Both the position numbers and the translations under genes were made by a program. Of a DNA stretch of 63,235 bases, positions 46,421-55,801 are shown in pieces (position 1 is the stretch's first letter; every line of letters starts with the position of its first letter). The DNA is taken from positions 1 to 63,235 of the forward strand of contig NZ_JACSRD010000186.1 of the NCBI RefSeq assembly GCF_014879935.1, read 5' to 3'. Source of the DNA: Prosthecobacter sp. (GTDB taxonomy: Bacteria > Verrucomicrobiota > Verrucomicrobiia > Verrucomicrobiales > Verrucomicrobiaceae). The notes under the pieces were generated by a model that was not told the DNA's origin, did no database searches, and worked only from the letters and a program-made list of their open reading frames with translations.

Positions 46421-47785
46421 ATGCAAACCACGCTCGATTCTCCGCAGGCTGCGGCTGCGACCGAAGTCCAGGTCCCCAAAAAGACCGAAAAGACCGAGGC
46501 CGGGAACTATTTCGTCTCGAACTATCCGCCCTTCTCCTTCTGGCAGAAAGAGCAGGTTCCGGTGGTCGAGGAGGTGCTCCGCCGTCCGGCACCCACGGAT
46601 GTGCCGCTCGGTGTTTACTTCCACATCCCGTTCTGCCGGAAGCGCTGCCATTTCTGCTACTTCAAGGTCTATACCGACAAGAACGCGTCCGAGATCAAGG
46701 CCTACATCGACGCGGGCATGCGCGAGATGGAGCACTTCGCGCGGCAGCCTTACATCGCCGGTCGGAAGGCGCACTTTGTTTACTTCGGCGGCGGAACACC
46801 GAGCTACCTGTCCGTGCCGCAGCTCAAGGACCTGACGAACCGCATGAAGGATCTCGTTTCCTGGGAAGGTGCGGCGGAGGTGGCCTTCGAGGCGGAGCCG
46901 GGCACGCTCAACGAGGTGAAGCTGACCGGCATTCGTGAGGTGGGCGTCACGCGTCTGAGCTTGGGTGTCGAGAATTTCGACGATCACATCCTCGAAACCA
47001 ACGGACGTGCCCATCGCAGCGGCGAGATCGAAAAAGCCTACCGTTTTGCCCGAGGCCTCGGTTTCGAGCACATCAACATCGATCTCATCGCCGGCATGAT
47101 GAATGAGACGGCGGAAAACTGGAAGGTGTGTGTGCGCAAAGCCATCGAACTGGAGCCGGATGCGGTCACGATCTACCAGATGGAAGTGCCCTACAACACG
47201 ACGATCTACCAGCAGATGAAGGCGGAGGGGAAAGTCACCGCACCTGTGGCCGACTGGCAGACGAAACGCGACTGGGTCAGCTACGCGTTCGACGAGTTCC
47301 AAAAGGCCGGTTACACGGTCACCAGCGCTTACACCGTCGTCAAAGACCCGACACGCATCAAATTTGTCTATCGCGATGCGTTGTGGGAAGGCGCCGATCT
47401 TTTGAGCTGCGGTGTGGCCTCATTCGGGCATCTGGGCGGTGTTCACTATCAAAATCAGGCCGATGTCGGGCCGTACATGCTGGCGGTGGATGCCGGGCAG
47501 TTCCCGATGTTCCGTGCTTATCAGACCACGGCCGAGGATCGCTTCGTGCGTGAGTTCATCCTGAAGATCAAACTCGGACACAGCGAGTTCGACTATTACA
47601 TCCGGAAATTCGGGCAGAATCCGCGGGAGTTTTTCGCCCCGCAGCTCGAATACCTCGCGAAAGAGGGATTTGCGACCCTTACGGACACAGGAGTCACGCT
47701 CACACGTGATGGATTGCTGCAGGTGGACCGTCTGCTGCACGACTTCTTCCTCCCCCAGCACCGCCAGTATGCCCGCTACACCTGA
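46421..47785 (+). CDS. HemN/HemW-like radical SAM protein
   Basis: 454 residues from the ATG after a pyrimidine-rich leader. The iron-sulfur motif is C-x3-C-x2-C at Cys72, Cys76 and Cys79 (FCRKRCHFCYFK), with the SAM-binding GGGTPS at 123-128 and EAEPGTL, GVTRLSLGVENFDD and INIDLIAGM. This is the coproporphyrinogen III oxidase-like family. The usual HemN CxxCxC continuation is replaced by CHFCYF, so a true haem synthesis role is not secure and another cofactor or lipid reaction is possible. Its 3' end overlaps the next gene by 17 bases, suggesting the two proteins act together. Confidence 0.85.
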   Translation: MQTTLDSPQAAAATEVQVPKKTEKTEAGNYFVSNYPPFSFWQKEQVPVVEEVLRRPAPTDVPLGVYFHIPFCRKRCHFCYFKVYTDKNASEIKAYIDAGMREMEHFARQPYIAGRKAHFVYFGGGTPSYLSVPQLKDLTNRMKDLVSWEGAAEVAFEAEPGTLNEVKLTGIREVGVTRLSLGVENFDDHILETNGRAHRSGEIEKAYRFARGLGFEHINIDLIAGMMNETAENWKVCVRKAIELEPDAVTIYQMEVPYNTTIYQQMKAEGKVTAPVADWQTKRDWVSYAFDEFQKAGYTVTSAYTVVKDPTRIKFVYRDALWEGADLLSCGVASFGHLGGVHYQNQADVGPYMLAVDAGQFPMFRAYQTTAEDRFVREFILKIKLGHSEFDYYIRKFGQNPREFFAPQLEYLAKEGFATLTDTGVTLTRDGLLQVDRLLHDFFLPQHRQYARYT

Positions 47786-48335
47786 CGTCCAGGTGGCGCG
47801 TCCTGACGAGGACATCCTGGCCCCGCTCATTTTCTTTTATGGCATCGGCAGCACGCGTCCACGTGTGACATTTGTCGAACCTGAGGCGCTCGCCGAGCAG
47901 GAGCGTCATCTTCTCGTTCACGAGAAGGACATGACGCCGCGGCTGCGGGAGTTCCACGCTTGCGAGATCGATCTCGACGTCGCCGCTCGTGCTCGCATCG
48001 GCAATTACCTCGTGCGGGCCTCTGTCCTGCATCGCCGCAGCGATGGCATGCCGGTGGAGTTCGGTGCGATCGGCATCCACCTCGACATCCTGCCCGAAGA
48101 AGCCCAAAAACTCGTTCTGGAAGGCCATGTGCCCTTTGGTGCGATCCTGGAGCGCTTCCAAGTGCCGCACTCCAGCCATCCACGGGGCTATTTCCGCATC
48201 TCAGTCGATCAGCGGCTGGCGGAACTCCTGGGCGCCACCAGCGGCCAGTTGCTTTTCGGCCGCTGCAACGAGCTTCGCCATGGCAGTGGCCGCGTGCTGG
48301 CGGACGTGGTCGAGGTGCTGCCGCGGGTGATTTGA
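47769..48335 (+). CDS. chorismate-lyase-like protein (UbiC/DUF98 fold)
   Basis: 188 residues from an ATG inside the end of the radical SAM gene. The pattern RHLLVHEKDMTPRLREFH, YLVRASVLHRRSDGMPVEFGAI, IHLDILPEEAQKLVLEGHVPFGAIL and FRISVDQ follows the UbiC/Rv2949c-like fold, in which a central PVEFG segment and (L/F)G-x-IL turn near the C-terminus are typical. Chorismate lyases release 4-hydroxybenzoate from chorismate. The catalytic residues cannot be confirmed by eye. Coupling to a radical SAM enzyme suggests an aromatic product used further, which is inference. Confidence 0.5.
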   Translation: MPATPDVQVARPDEDILAPLIFFYGIGSTRPRVTFVEPEALAEQERHLLVHEKDMTPRLREFHACEIDLDVAARARIGNYLVRASVLHRRSDGMPVEFGAIGIHLDILPEEAQKLVLEGHVPFGAILERFQVPHSSHPRGYFRISVDQRLAELLGATSGQLLFGRCNELRHGSGRVLADVVEVLPRVI

Positions 48336-48491
48336 TTTTGGGATTGCGTTTTGAAGCATGGAGGACTGAAAGCGCGAGGATGATGCTTCCAATGCGTCCC
48401 ATCAGGCGTTGATTGGTTAACGGCGATGCCCGCCGGTCAAACCAGTTGCCACGCCGGGGGATTGCGGTTTGATTCGGAGCAACCCGAAAAA

Positions 48492-49319
48492 ATGTTCCTC
48501 GCCATGAACCGCATCCTCTTTTTGTCGATCTTTGTGGGTCTGACTGCCACCACGCTCCACCTTCCCGCAGCCCCACAGGGCACGAAAGGAGTCGAAGAAT
48601 TCGATCCGCAGGCGTTTCCGGGCAAAGTCGTTGATGACGTGGTTGTCCCGGTGCCGAGCGAGGTCTTTTCCGTGCTGGACAAGCTGGGCGAGCCGAACTG
48701 GCGCACGGAGCTGCGCAAGCAGGAACTGCCGACGACCAGCGACCGCACGAAGCTCTCCCTGCTTTTCGGTTATACAGTGGCGGAAGGCTTTGTGGCTGTG
48801 CAGGCGGAGGACAAGGAGGCGGTGAAGGACCTCGGTCGCGATGTGATCAGCCTCGCCAAGAGCCTCGGCCTCAGCAAATCGGTGCTGCCACATGCGCAGA
48901 GCATCCTGGATGCCGCCGACAAGTCGAACTGGAGCGCCATCCGCAAGGAATTCGACCAGACGCAGAAAACGGTGCGCGACACGATGGAGCAGATGAAGGA
49001 CATGGACCTTTCGCAGTGCGTCAGCCTCGGCGGCTGGCTGCGCGGCACGGCCTCCGTGACGTCGGTGGTGAAAAAGAGCTTCTCCGCCGACCGTGCGGAG
49101 CTTCTGAACCAGCCGATGCTCGTCGAGCACTTCGTCGGCAAGATCGAAGGCATGCCTGCCGGCACGCGTGAACACGATGTGATGCGCTCCATTCGCAAGG
49201 GACTCGGTTCCGTGCTCCAGCAGATGGAAGGCGCGGTGGACGGCTTCTCAAAGGACGCTGTCTCTGAAATCGGCAAGACCTGCGATGGATTGCTGGCCGA
49301 AATCCTGGCGAAGAAATAA
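48492..49319 (+). CDS. secreted helical protein of unknown function
   Basis: 275 residues from MFLAMNRILFLSI (ATG at 48504 also possible). Signal peptide NRILFLSIFVGLTATTLHLPAA; mature part predominantly helical and charged, with repeating Asp/Lys/Leu patterns (KEAVKDLGRDVISLAKSLGL, DQTQKTVRDTMEQMKDMDL). No enzyme signature. Followed 19 bases later by another secreted protein and then phoH, all on the same strand. It could be a lipoprotein-free periplasmic protein; function unknown. Confidence 0.6.
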   Translation: MFLAMNRILFLSIFVGLTATTLHLPAAPQGTKGVEEFDPQAFPGKVVDDVVVPVPSEVFSVLDKLGEPNWRTELRKQELPTTSDRTKLSLLFGYTVAEGFVAVQAEDKEAVKDLGRDVISLAKSLGLSKSVLPHAQSILDAADKSNWSAIRKEFDQTQKTVRDTMEQMKDMDLSQCVSLGGWLRGTASVTSVVKKSFSADRAELLNQPMLVEHFVGKIEGMPAGTREHDVMRSIRKGLGSVLQQMEGAVDGFSKDAVSEIGKTCDGLLAEILAKK

Positions 49320-49338
49320 TCCCCCACACGGCTTTGCC

Positions 49339-49773
49339 ATGAAATCGAACTTCGGAAAAACCGTCTTCGCAGTGCTGTCCCTGGCCTTCGCCTCGCTGGT
49401 GAATGCCACCGTGGACGAGTCGCATGATTTTGCGATGGAGGCCGCCATCCCGTTCGTGGAGCAGGGCTTCATCGTCCGCGAGGACTACTGGAACGGCGAG
49501 GTGAAGAGCGGACAGAAGCTCATGATCCGGCACCAGTTGTTCAAGGGGAATGAGTACGCCTTCTGGCTGGGCACCAGCCAGGAGGGTGTGTCGCTGGACA
49601 TGAAGGTCTTCGACGAGAAAAACCAGCCGGTTCAAATCAGCGCGAAGGCGGACAAGTATTTCATGAGTGTCCGCGTCAATCCGCCGAAGACCGGCACCTA
49701 CCGCATTGTCTTTGAGCTGAAGTCGAAGACGGAGCCGAGCGTCCTCTGGGCGCTGGCGTATGGCTATCGCTGA
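49339..49773 (+). CDS. small secreted protein of unknown function
   Basis: 144 residues from MKSNFGKTVFAVLSLAFASLVNA, a clear signal peptide; the longer frame upstream runs inside the previous gene. The mature part looks like a compact beta sandwich (EGVSLDMKVFDEKN, YFMSVRVNPPKTGTYRIVFELKS). The stop overlaps the phoH ATG (TGATG), so it is coupled to it. The YRIVFELKS-type edge strand resembles pre-peptidase C-terminal (PPC) domains, a weak match. Confidence 0.55.
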   Translation: MKSNFGKTVFAVLSLAFASLVNATVDESHDFAMEAAIPFVEQGFIVREDYWNGEVKSGQKLMIRHQLFKGNEYAFWLGTSQEGVSLDMKVFDEKNQPVQISAKADKYFMSVRVNPPKTGTYRIVFELKSKTEPSVLWALAYGYR

Positions 49774-50798
49774 TGTCTGTCGAAACCCTCACTTACGAGA
49801 CGCCGCAGTTTCTCCAGAAGCTGATTGGCAATGACTTGGGCAGTCTGCGGCTGGTAGGCGAGACGTTTGGCGTGACTGTGACCAGTCGTGAAGGCTGGGT
49901 GCGACTGGAGGGGGATGAGGCGAAAATCGCCGCAGCGCGGGAGGTTTTCACCCAGCTCGAACGTGTCCGCAGGCAGGGGGGCGAGATTTCACCCGGCATG
50001 GTGCGCCTTATCACCGAAGGCGTGCAGCGGGAAAGTGGCGATGCTCCCGGCGAGGCGATCATGCAGCTCAAAATGCTCGGCTCCGGCAAGCGTCCGGCCG
50101 TTCTCGCCAAAACCCGCAGCCAGATCGCCTATGTGCAGGCCATGCGGGAATGTGAGGTCGTTTTCGGCGTGGGCCCGGCCGGCACGGGCAAGACTTACCT
50201 CGCCATGGCGCAGGGATTGCACTGGTTGAAGGAAAAGGTCGTGCAGCGCCTCGTTTTGACCCGGCCGGCGGTGGAGGCAGGCGAGGCTCTCGGCTTTCTG
50301 CCCGGCGATCTGAAAGAAAAGATATTCCCCTACCTGCGGCCGCTCTACGACGCCCTCTACGACATGCTGGAGCCGGAGGAGGCCGAGCGACTCATCGAGC
50401 GCGGCAGCATCGAAATCGCCCCGCTCGCTTACATGCGCGGGCGAACTCTGAAAAACGCCTTCATCATCCTCGATGAGGCGCAAAATACGACGACAGAGCA
50501 GATGCTCATGTTCTTGACCCGCCTGGGTGACGGGGCGCGGTGCGTGGTCACAGGCGACCCGTCCCAGGTGGACCTTCGCCGCCATGTGAAGTCCGGATTG
50601 AAGGAAGCTGTCGAACTGCTTCAGGACGTGGAAGGGGTGAAATTTGTGGCGTTTGCCCCGAAGGACATTGTCCGCCTGCCTGTCGTGCAGCGGATCATCG
50701 AGGCCTATCAAGCAGGGAGAGTTGCCAAAACTGCGCCACAACGGCTCAAGGAGCCTGAACACGAGGGGAAAGATTCTTGTCCGACCCCCGATGTATGA
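49773..50798 (+). CDS. phoH: PhoH-family ATPase
   Basis: 341 residues. Walker A GPAGTGKT (134-141), Walker B FIILDEAQNTT (DEAQN 234-238), sensor region VVTGDPSQVDL and the family motif LTRPAVEAGEALGFLPGDLKEK are all present; an N-terminal KH-like segment (about 20-65) precedes. PhoH/YbeZ proteins are RNA-associated ATPases that work with YbeY. The ybeY gene lies two genes downstream, a conserved PhoH-PgpH-YbeY order. Start overlaps the previous stop. Confidence 0.95.
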   Translation: MSVETLTYETPQFLQKLIGNDLGSLRLVGETFGVTVTSREGWVRLEGDEAKIAAAREVFTQLERVRRQGGEISPGMVRLITEGVQRESGDAPGEAIMQLKMLGSGKRPAVLAKTRSQIAYVQAMRECEVVFGVGPAGTGKTYLAMAQGLHWLKEKVVQRLVLTRPAVEAGEALGFLPGDLKEKIFPYLRPLYDALYDMLEPEEAERLIERGSIEIAPLAYMRGRTLKNAFIILDEAQNTTTEQMLMFLTRLGDGARCVVTGDPSQVDLRRHVKSGLKEAVELLQDVEGVKFVAFAPKDIVRLPVVQRIIEAYQAGRVAKTAPQRLKEPEHEGKDSCPTPDV

Positions 50799-50828
50799 TA
50801 GCCTCCCTGCCACTCCCGCACCCCCACC

Positions 50829-52547
50829 ATGTTTGAGTCCATCCGACGTGCCCGCTTGCAACGCGAAGGCCTTTCCTGCGGCAGAACCCGCAGAAAACAC
50901 CAGGAAGGTGACTTTGTGGACGAGATGCGCACGCATCCGGCCGGTACCGTCGCCGCCTACGTGCTGTTCTTCATCGGCGTCGTCGTGTTGATGCGTCTGG
51001 GCACTCAGGTGGAGGATGGCCTGCCTGCTTTGACCTGGCTGCATGCTCTCTACGCGGGTGCCCTCGGCTTTGCCTTTGTGGCCCATGAGCGGGTGGCCTT
51101 GCGCGGGGAGATCCGTGACAACGGCATCCTGCTGCTCGTGCTGGGCACCATCCTGATGCACCTGGCGCTGATGGTCTTCACGCTGGACCTCTCGGCCGGT
51201 CAGAGTTGGGGAAAAGCGCTGAAAGCTGTCATCCTGCCGCACGCCTTCGGTCCGCTGGTGCTTTCGGTCATCCTCGGCAGCCGGATCGGGCTGTTCGGTG
51301 CGATTTACGCCACGCTTTTCGGCGTGCTGGTGTGTGTTTCGGTCTCGGCACCCACCTATCTGGCCACGTCATCGCTGATCGGTTTCACCGCCGTGCTGCT
51401 GACCCGTCGTGTCCGCCGCAGGAACCGCCTTTTCATGGCCGGCCTCTATGTCGGCGTGGTGGCGATGGTGTTCTCCCTGTTTCTGCATGAGGCGGCCGGG
51501 GTGATCATGGAGGAAAAGATCGGCCGCATGGTGGGTCTGCCGCTGACGATCGGCATTGTGACCGGGATGGCCGTCGGTGGCCTGCTGCCGGTGTTTGAAA
51601 GCGTCTTCGGGGTGACCACCGATGTGTCATGGCTGGAGCTCGCCGACTTGAATCACCCGCTCATGCGCCGCCTCAGCATCGAGGCCCCAGGCACTTATCA
51701 CCACAGCCTCGTCGTCGCGAATCTGTCCGAGGCCGCCGCCGAGGGCATCGGTGCCACGGCCAGCATGTGCCGCGTGTGCTCCTACTTCCATGACATCGGA
51801 AAGCTCAGCAAACCGGAGTACTTCATCGAAAACATGGATCCCTCCGCGAATCCGCACGACGATCTCACGCCCCGCATGAGCGCGCTCGTCATCATCGCCC
51901 ATGTGAAGGACGGCGTCGATCTCGCCATCAAAAACAACCTCAACTCCCGCATCATTGACGTCATCGAGCAGCATCACGGCACCTCGCTCGCCTATTATTT
52001 CTACCGTCAGGCCCTTGATCATAAGGCGGAGCTGGAGCGCCTCGTGAAGCTCGGCAAGGCGAAGGAGGACGATGTCCAGCAGGTCAGTGAGGAAACCTTC
52101 CGCTATCCGGGACCCAAGCCGCAGTTCAAGGAGTCGGCCATCATTTCGCTCGCAGACGCCGTGGAGAGCGCCTCCCGCACCCTGGAAAAGCCAAACGCCT
52201 CCCGCATTGAGAGCATGATCGACGAGATCGTGCAGGCGCGCATGGTGGACGGCCAGCTCGATGAGTGCGACCTCACCATCGCGGAGCTCGCCAAGATCAA
52301 GGCCAGCTTTGCCAAAACCTTGCTCAGCATGATGCACGGCCGCATCAAGTATCAGAAAGCGGTCGAGTCACCGCCCGCCGCTGCTGTCGTCCTCCGGGAT
52401 GACGCGAAGCCCCGCCTCGCGGGCGACGACGAAGCATCGTCCGGCGGGCCGGCCAAGATCGTCGAGGCTTCTTTTGCTGGTCCTTTGCCCGAATCGGCGG
52501 CCAGGAAGCCCCGCACCCGCAAATCGCCTCCTGCCTCCGCCGCCTGA
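50829..52547 (+). CDS. 7TM-HD phosphodiesterase (PgpH-like), short form
   Basis: 572 residues. About seven transmembrane helices lie between residues 38 and 260, then an HD-type phosphohydrolase domain: PGTYHHSLVVANL (His291-292), CSYFHDIGKLSKPEYFIEN (HD 321-322), the IIAHVKDGVDLA helix and IEQHHGTSLAYYFY. This is the 7TM-HD family typified by PgpH, which degrades cyclic di-AMP. The usual large extracellular N-terminal domain is missing, so it is shorter than PgpH (around 700 residues or more). Lys/Ala-rich C-terminal tail. It sits between phoH and ybeY and overlaps ybeY by one base. Confidence 0.9.
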   Translation: MFESIRRARLQREGLSCGRTRRKHQEGDFVDEMRTHPAGTVAAYVLFFIGVVVLMRLGTQVEDGLPALTWLHALYAGALGFAFVAHERVALRGEIRDNGILLLVLGTILMHLALMVFTLDLSAGQSWGKALKAVILPHAFGPLVLSVILGSRIGLFGAIYATLFGVLVCVSVSAPTYLATSSLIGFTAVLLTRRVRRRNRLFMAGLYVGVVAMVFSLFLHEAAGVIMEEKIGRMVGLPLTIGIVTGMAVGGLLPVFESVFGVTTDVSWLELADLNHPLMRRLSIEAPGTYHHSLVVANLSEAAAEGIGATASMCRVCSYFHDIGKLSKPEYFIENMDPSANPHDDLTPRMSALVIIAHVKDGVDLAIKNNLNSRIIDVIEQHHGTSLAYYFYRQALDHKAELERLVKLGKAKEDDVQQVSEETFRYPGPKPQFKESAIISLADAVESASRTLEKPNASRIESMIDEIVQARMVDGQLDECDLTIAELAKIKASFAKTLLSMMHGRIKYQKAVESPPAAAVVLRDDAKPRLAGDDEASSGGPAKIVEASFAGPLPESAARKPRTRKSPPASAA

Positions 52548-52987
52548 TGCCGTTGCCAAAGCTCCGCATCTACAACCGCCAGAAGGAGCACTCGATTTCG
52601 CTGCCCTGGCTCCGTCGCATCGGCAAAAAGGCACACCCTGCCTGTCTGGCGGCTGCCAAGTCACCCGAGTCGCCGCTGGGGTCATTGCCAGAGATCGAAA
52701 TCACGATTGTCGATGACGCGGACATCGCCCGCGTCCATGGCGACTTCCTCGATGACCCGACGCCCACCGATGTGATCACGTTTCACCATGGCGAGATCCT
52801 CATCAGTGCCGACACTGCGGAACGGCAGGGCAGGGAACATGGACAACCTTTCGACCACGAGATTGCTCTCTACCTTGTCCACGGCCTGCTTCATCTCGCC
52901 GGCTGGGACGATCACGAGCTCGCAGAGGCAAGGGAAATGGCAAAACGTCAGGAAGCCATCCTGCGTGAGGCGCTGGCGGCCCTTTGA
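52547..52987 (+). CDS. ybeY: endoribonuclease YbeY
   Basis: 146 residues. The metal-binding region VHGLLHLAGWDDH carries His112, His116 and His123, the last one residue further than in most YbeY (HLxGYDH). TPTDVITFHHGEI, a DEVLSF-like strand, and the C-terminal E-M helix are typical. YbeY matures 16S rRNA 3' ends and degrades defective ribosomes. Starts within the preceding stop (TGATG). Confidence 0.92.
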   Translation: MPLPKLRIYNRQKEHSISLPWLRRIGKKAHPACLAAAKSPESPLGSLPEIEITIVDDADIARVHGDFLDDPTPTDVITFHHGEILISADTAERQGREHGQPFDHEIALYLVHGLLHLAGWDDHELAEAREMAKRQEAILREALAAL

Positions 52988-53010
52988 GCTCAAAGCAACC
53001 GCCGGAATCG

Positions 53011-53637
53011 TCAGTCCTTCGCTTCCAGCACCTTCAACGCGTTTCGCAGCAAGGTCAGCCCGGCTTCCTGGCTCTTTTCGGGGTGAAACTGCACCGCCAC
53101 GAGGTTCTTCTTCGCGATGCCGCTGATGAAGCCCACACCGTAGTCCGTGCGGCACAGCGCCAGCGATTCATCCTGCACCTCGGGGTAGTACGAGTGCACG
53201 AAATAGACGTGTGTCGGATTCGGCAGGCCGTTCCAGACGGCAGACTGCCCCGCTTCCCAGTTCGCCACGTTCCAGCCCATGTGCGGAATCTTCAAACCGC
53301 TCGCTGGATCAAACCTGCGCACTTTGCCGGGCACCACGCCGAGCCCGACCACACCGGGGGACTCCTCGCTGCTCTCGAAAAGGAGCTGGTAGCCCAGGCA
53401 GATGCCCAGATACGGCTTTCCGGCCTTCAACCAGCTCTTCAGCGGCTCCCAAAGGCCGGTTTCATTCAAGATGCGCACGGAGTCGCCGAACGCGCCCTGC
53501 CCGGGAAACACGAGCACGTCGATGGTGTCAAAGTCTTCGGGCCTCGTCACGAGGTTCGCATGCGCTCCGATGGCCTCGAACGCATTCAACACGCTGCGCA
53601 GGTTTCCCGCGCCATAATCAAGCACGCCAAGTTTCAT
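53011..53637 (-). CDS. hisH: imidazole glycerol phosphate synthase, glutaminase subunit
   Basis: 208 residues from the ATG; a GTG one codon upstream also fits. Class I glutaminase: LDYGAGNLRSVLNAFE, VLVFPGQGAFGD, the nucleophile motif YLGICLGYQLLFESSEE and the His/Glu pair in VQFHPEKSQ, with the oxyanion strand PHMGWN. HisH supplies ammonia to HisF in histidine biosynthesis. The hisB stop overlaps this start (TGATG). hisF is not in the window. Confidence 0.96.
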   Translation of the reverse strand: MKLGVLDYGAGNLRSVLNAFEAIGAHANLVTRPEDFDTIDVLVFPGQGAFGDSVRILNETGLWEPLKSWLKAGKPYLGICLGYQLLFESSEESPGVVGLGVVPGKVRRFDPASGLKIPHMGWNVANWEAGQSAVWNGLPNPTHVYFVHSYYPEVQDESLALCRTDYGVGFISGIAKKNLVAVQFHPEKSQEAGLTLLRNALKVLEAKD

Positions 53638-54233
53638 CACAGAACGTCCTTGGTGCTGGGGATGCCGGTGACACGCGGATCGAGCTTCGTCGCCGCGTCG
53701 AGCGCACGCGCGAGCCCCTTAAAGATCGCCTCCGCCATGTGGTGGGCGTCGCGTCCGCGGCGGATTTCGACGTGAAGCGTCGCCAGCAGGCTCGACGCGA
53801 AGGCACGGAGAAATTCCTCCACGAGTTGGTAGCTGAAGCGGTTCACACCACCGATGGCTTCGACATTCTCGGGAGCGTGGTAGCTCAGGAATGCACGACC
53901 GCTGAGGTCGAGTGCGACTTCGGCCAGCGTCTCGTCCATCGGCAGCAGCCAGAAACCATAGCGCACGATGCCCGCCTTGTTGCCCAGCGCTTCACGGAAG
54001 CAATTGCCCAGCACGATGCCCGTGTCCTCCACCGTGTGGTGGTAATCCACCTCGATGTCGCCCACGACCTTCACTTTCAGGTCAAACAGGCCGTGCTTGG
54101 AGAACAACGTCAGCATGTGGTCGAAGAATGGCACTCCCGTGTCGATCTTCGACTTTCCGGCCCCATCGACATTGAGTTCGATCTCAATGTCCGTCTCGGC
54201 GGTTTTGCGGTGCTGCTTGGCGGTTCTGCTCAT
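53637..54233 (-). CDS. hisB: imidazoleglycerol-phosphate dehydratase
   Basis: 198 residues, starting at [14 protein letters not shown]; an upstream ATG at 54251 adds six residues. Two internal repeats hold the metal ligands: [52 protein letters not shown] and [20 protein letters not shown]. Monofunctional bacterial type without the phosphatase domain. Dehydrates imidazoleglycerol phosphate in histidine synthesis. Overlaps hisH. Confidence 0.96.
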   Translation of the reverse strand: MSRTAKQHRKTAETDIEIELNVDGAGKSKIDTGVPFFDHMLTLFSKHGLFDLKVKVVGDIEVDYHHTVEDTGIVLGNCFREALGNKAGIVRYGFWLLPMDETLAEVALDLSGRAFLSYHAPENVEAIGGVNRFSYQLVEEFLRAFASSLLATLHVEIRRGRDAHHMAEAIFKGLARALDAATKLDPRVTGIPSTKDVL

Positions 54234-54309
54234 GTGGGCGCGAATGAACACGCGGTTGGGACGTAGTGCAACCGTCCCGGTCGCAGTTTGGGCAAGCGGG
54301 ACGCTCGCC

Positions 54310-55782
54310 CTACACCACGATCCCTTTCACCAGCTTCCCATGCACATCCGTGAGGCGATAACGCCGCCCTTGGAACTTGTAGGTCAGCCGTTCGTGGTCG
54401 ATGCCCAGCAAATGCATGAGGGTGGCATGGAAGTCGTGGATGTGCAGACCGTCCTTGACCGTGTTGTAGCCGAAGTCGTCCGTCTCGCCATACACCGAGC
54501 CAGCCTTGATGCCGCCGCCGGCGAACCAGGCGCTGAAGCAGCGGGGATGATGATCGCGGCCGAAGTTGGGGTTGATCTTGCCCTGGCAATACGCCGTGCG
54601 GCCAAACTCGCCGCCCCAGACGACCAGCGTGTCGTCCAGCATGCCACGTTGCTTGAGGTCTTTCACCAGCGCTGCAGCCGGTTGGTCGGTTTCCTTGCAC
54701 AGCCTCGGCAACGCACCGGGCAGGCCGCCATGATGATCCCAGTCCTGATGGTAGAGCTGGATGAAACGTACGCCCTTCTCCGCCAGACGACGTGCTTGCA
54801 GGCAGTTCGCGGCAAAGGTGCCCGGCGTCTTCACATCCGGGCCGTAGCTGTCGAGCACGTGCTGCGGTTCATCGCTGAGGTTGGTCACCTCTGGAATGCT
54901 CGACTGCATGCGAAAAGCCATCTCGTAGTGGTCGATGCGATTTTGAATCTCCGCGTCCGGCGTTCCGGCGAATTGATGCTCATGCAGCTCCTTCAGGCGA
55001 TCCAGCATCAGCCTGCGGCTGCCCGCGCTCACGCCTGCCGGATTGCCGAGATAGAGCACTGGATCCTTCGCCGCACGGAACAGCACACCCTGATGCTTCG
55101 TCGGCAAAAAGCCGCTGCCCCACAGATGCGAGCCCAAAGGCTGTCCGCCCTTGCCCTTCGTGATCAGCACCGTGAACGACGGCAGATTCGCATTCTCCGC
55201 GCCGAGTCCATAGCTCAGCCACGAGCCAAAACTCGGCCGCCCCGCGATCTGTGACCCTGTCTGGAAAAACGTCACGCCAGGGCCGTGATTGATCGACTCC
55301 GTGAACATCGAACGCGCCACGCAGATGTCGTCCGCGATGCTCGCTGTGTGCGGCAGCAGCTCGCTGAACCATCCGCCCGCCTGTCCATGCTGCGTGAACT
55401 TGAACGGCGATCCCACCATCGGAATCGACGACTGATTGCCCGACATGCCCGTCAGCCGCTGGCCGCCGCGCACCGAGTCCGGAAGCTGCTCGCCATGGCG
55501 CTTGTTCAGCACCGGCTTGTAATCAAACAGGTCGAGGTGCGACGGCCCGCCCGACATGAACAGGTAGATGATGCGCTTGGCCTTCGGCTGGAAATGCGTG
55601 CCTCCCAGCACCCCATGATCGTCCGAAGCCTTCGCCAGCATCTCATTCAAAGCGATGCCTCCGAGGCCCAGGCCGAAGCTCTGGAGCAAAGAACGGCGGT
55701 TTGTTAACCACTCATGTCCACTAATGGACTCTAATGGATTGTTTGGTGGGTTCGAGGCCCATCTTGAGGCTTGGTTGCTCAT
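54310..55782 (-). CDS. Tat-exported DUF1501 protein
   Basis: 490 residues from [14 protein letters not shown]; the Tat-like signal is unusually far in ([20 protein letters not shown], about residues 26-45). Family motifs: [97 protein letters not shown] and [30 protein letters not shown]. It belongs to a different subtype from the 36086 copy and matches the type paired with DUF1549/DUF1553 proteins, one of which lies upstream, separated by the GxxExxY gene. Confidence 0.93.
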   Translation of the reverse strand: MSNQASRWASNPPNNPLESISGHEWLTNRRSLLQSFGLGLGGIALNEMLAKASDDHGVLGGTHFQPKAKRIIYLFMSGGPSHLDLFDYKPVLNKRHGEQLPDSVRGGQRLTGMSGNQSSIPMVGSPFKFTQHGQAGGWFSELLPHTASIADDICVARSMFTESINHGPGVTFFQTGSQIAGRPSFGSWLSYGLGAENANLPSFTVLITKGKGGQPLGSHLWGSGFLPTKHQGVLFRAAKDPVLYLGNPAGVSAGSRRLMLDRLKELHEHQFAGTPDAEIQNRIDHYEMAFRMQSSIPEVTNLSDEPQHVLDSYGPDVKTPGTFAANCLQARRLAEKGVRFIQLYHQDWDHHGGLPGALPRLCKETDQPAAALVKDLKQRGMLDDTLVVWGGEFGRTAYCQGKINPNFGRDHHPRCFSAWFAGGGIKAGSVYGETDDFGYNTVKDGLHIHDFHATLMHLLGIDHERLTYKFQGRRYRLTDVHGKLVKGIVV

Positions 55783-55801
55783 GGTGCTTGAGGGGCAATT
55801 G

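Noticed and set aside
44888..47302. 804-codon minus-strand frame
   Set aside because: Spans parts of two well-supported genes (kinase and radical SAM) and shows no family pattern.
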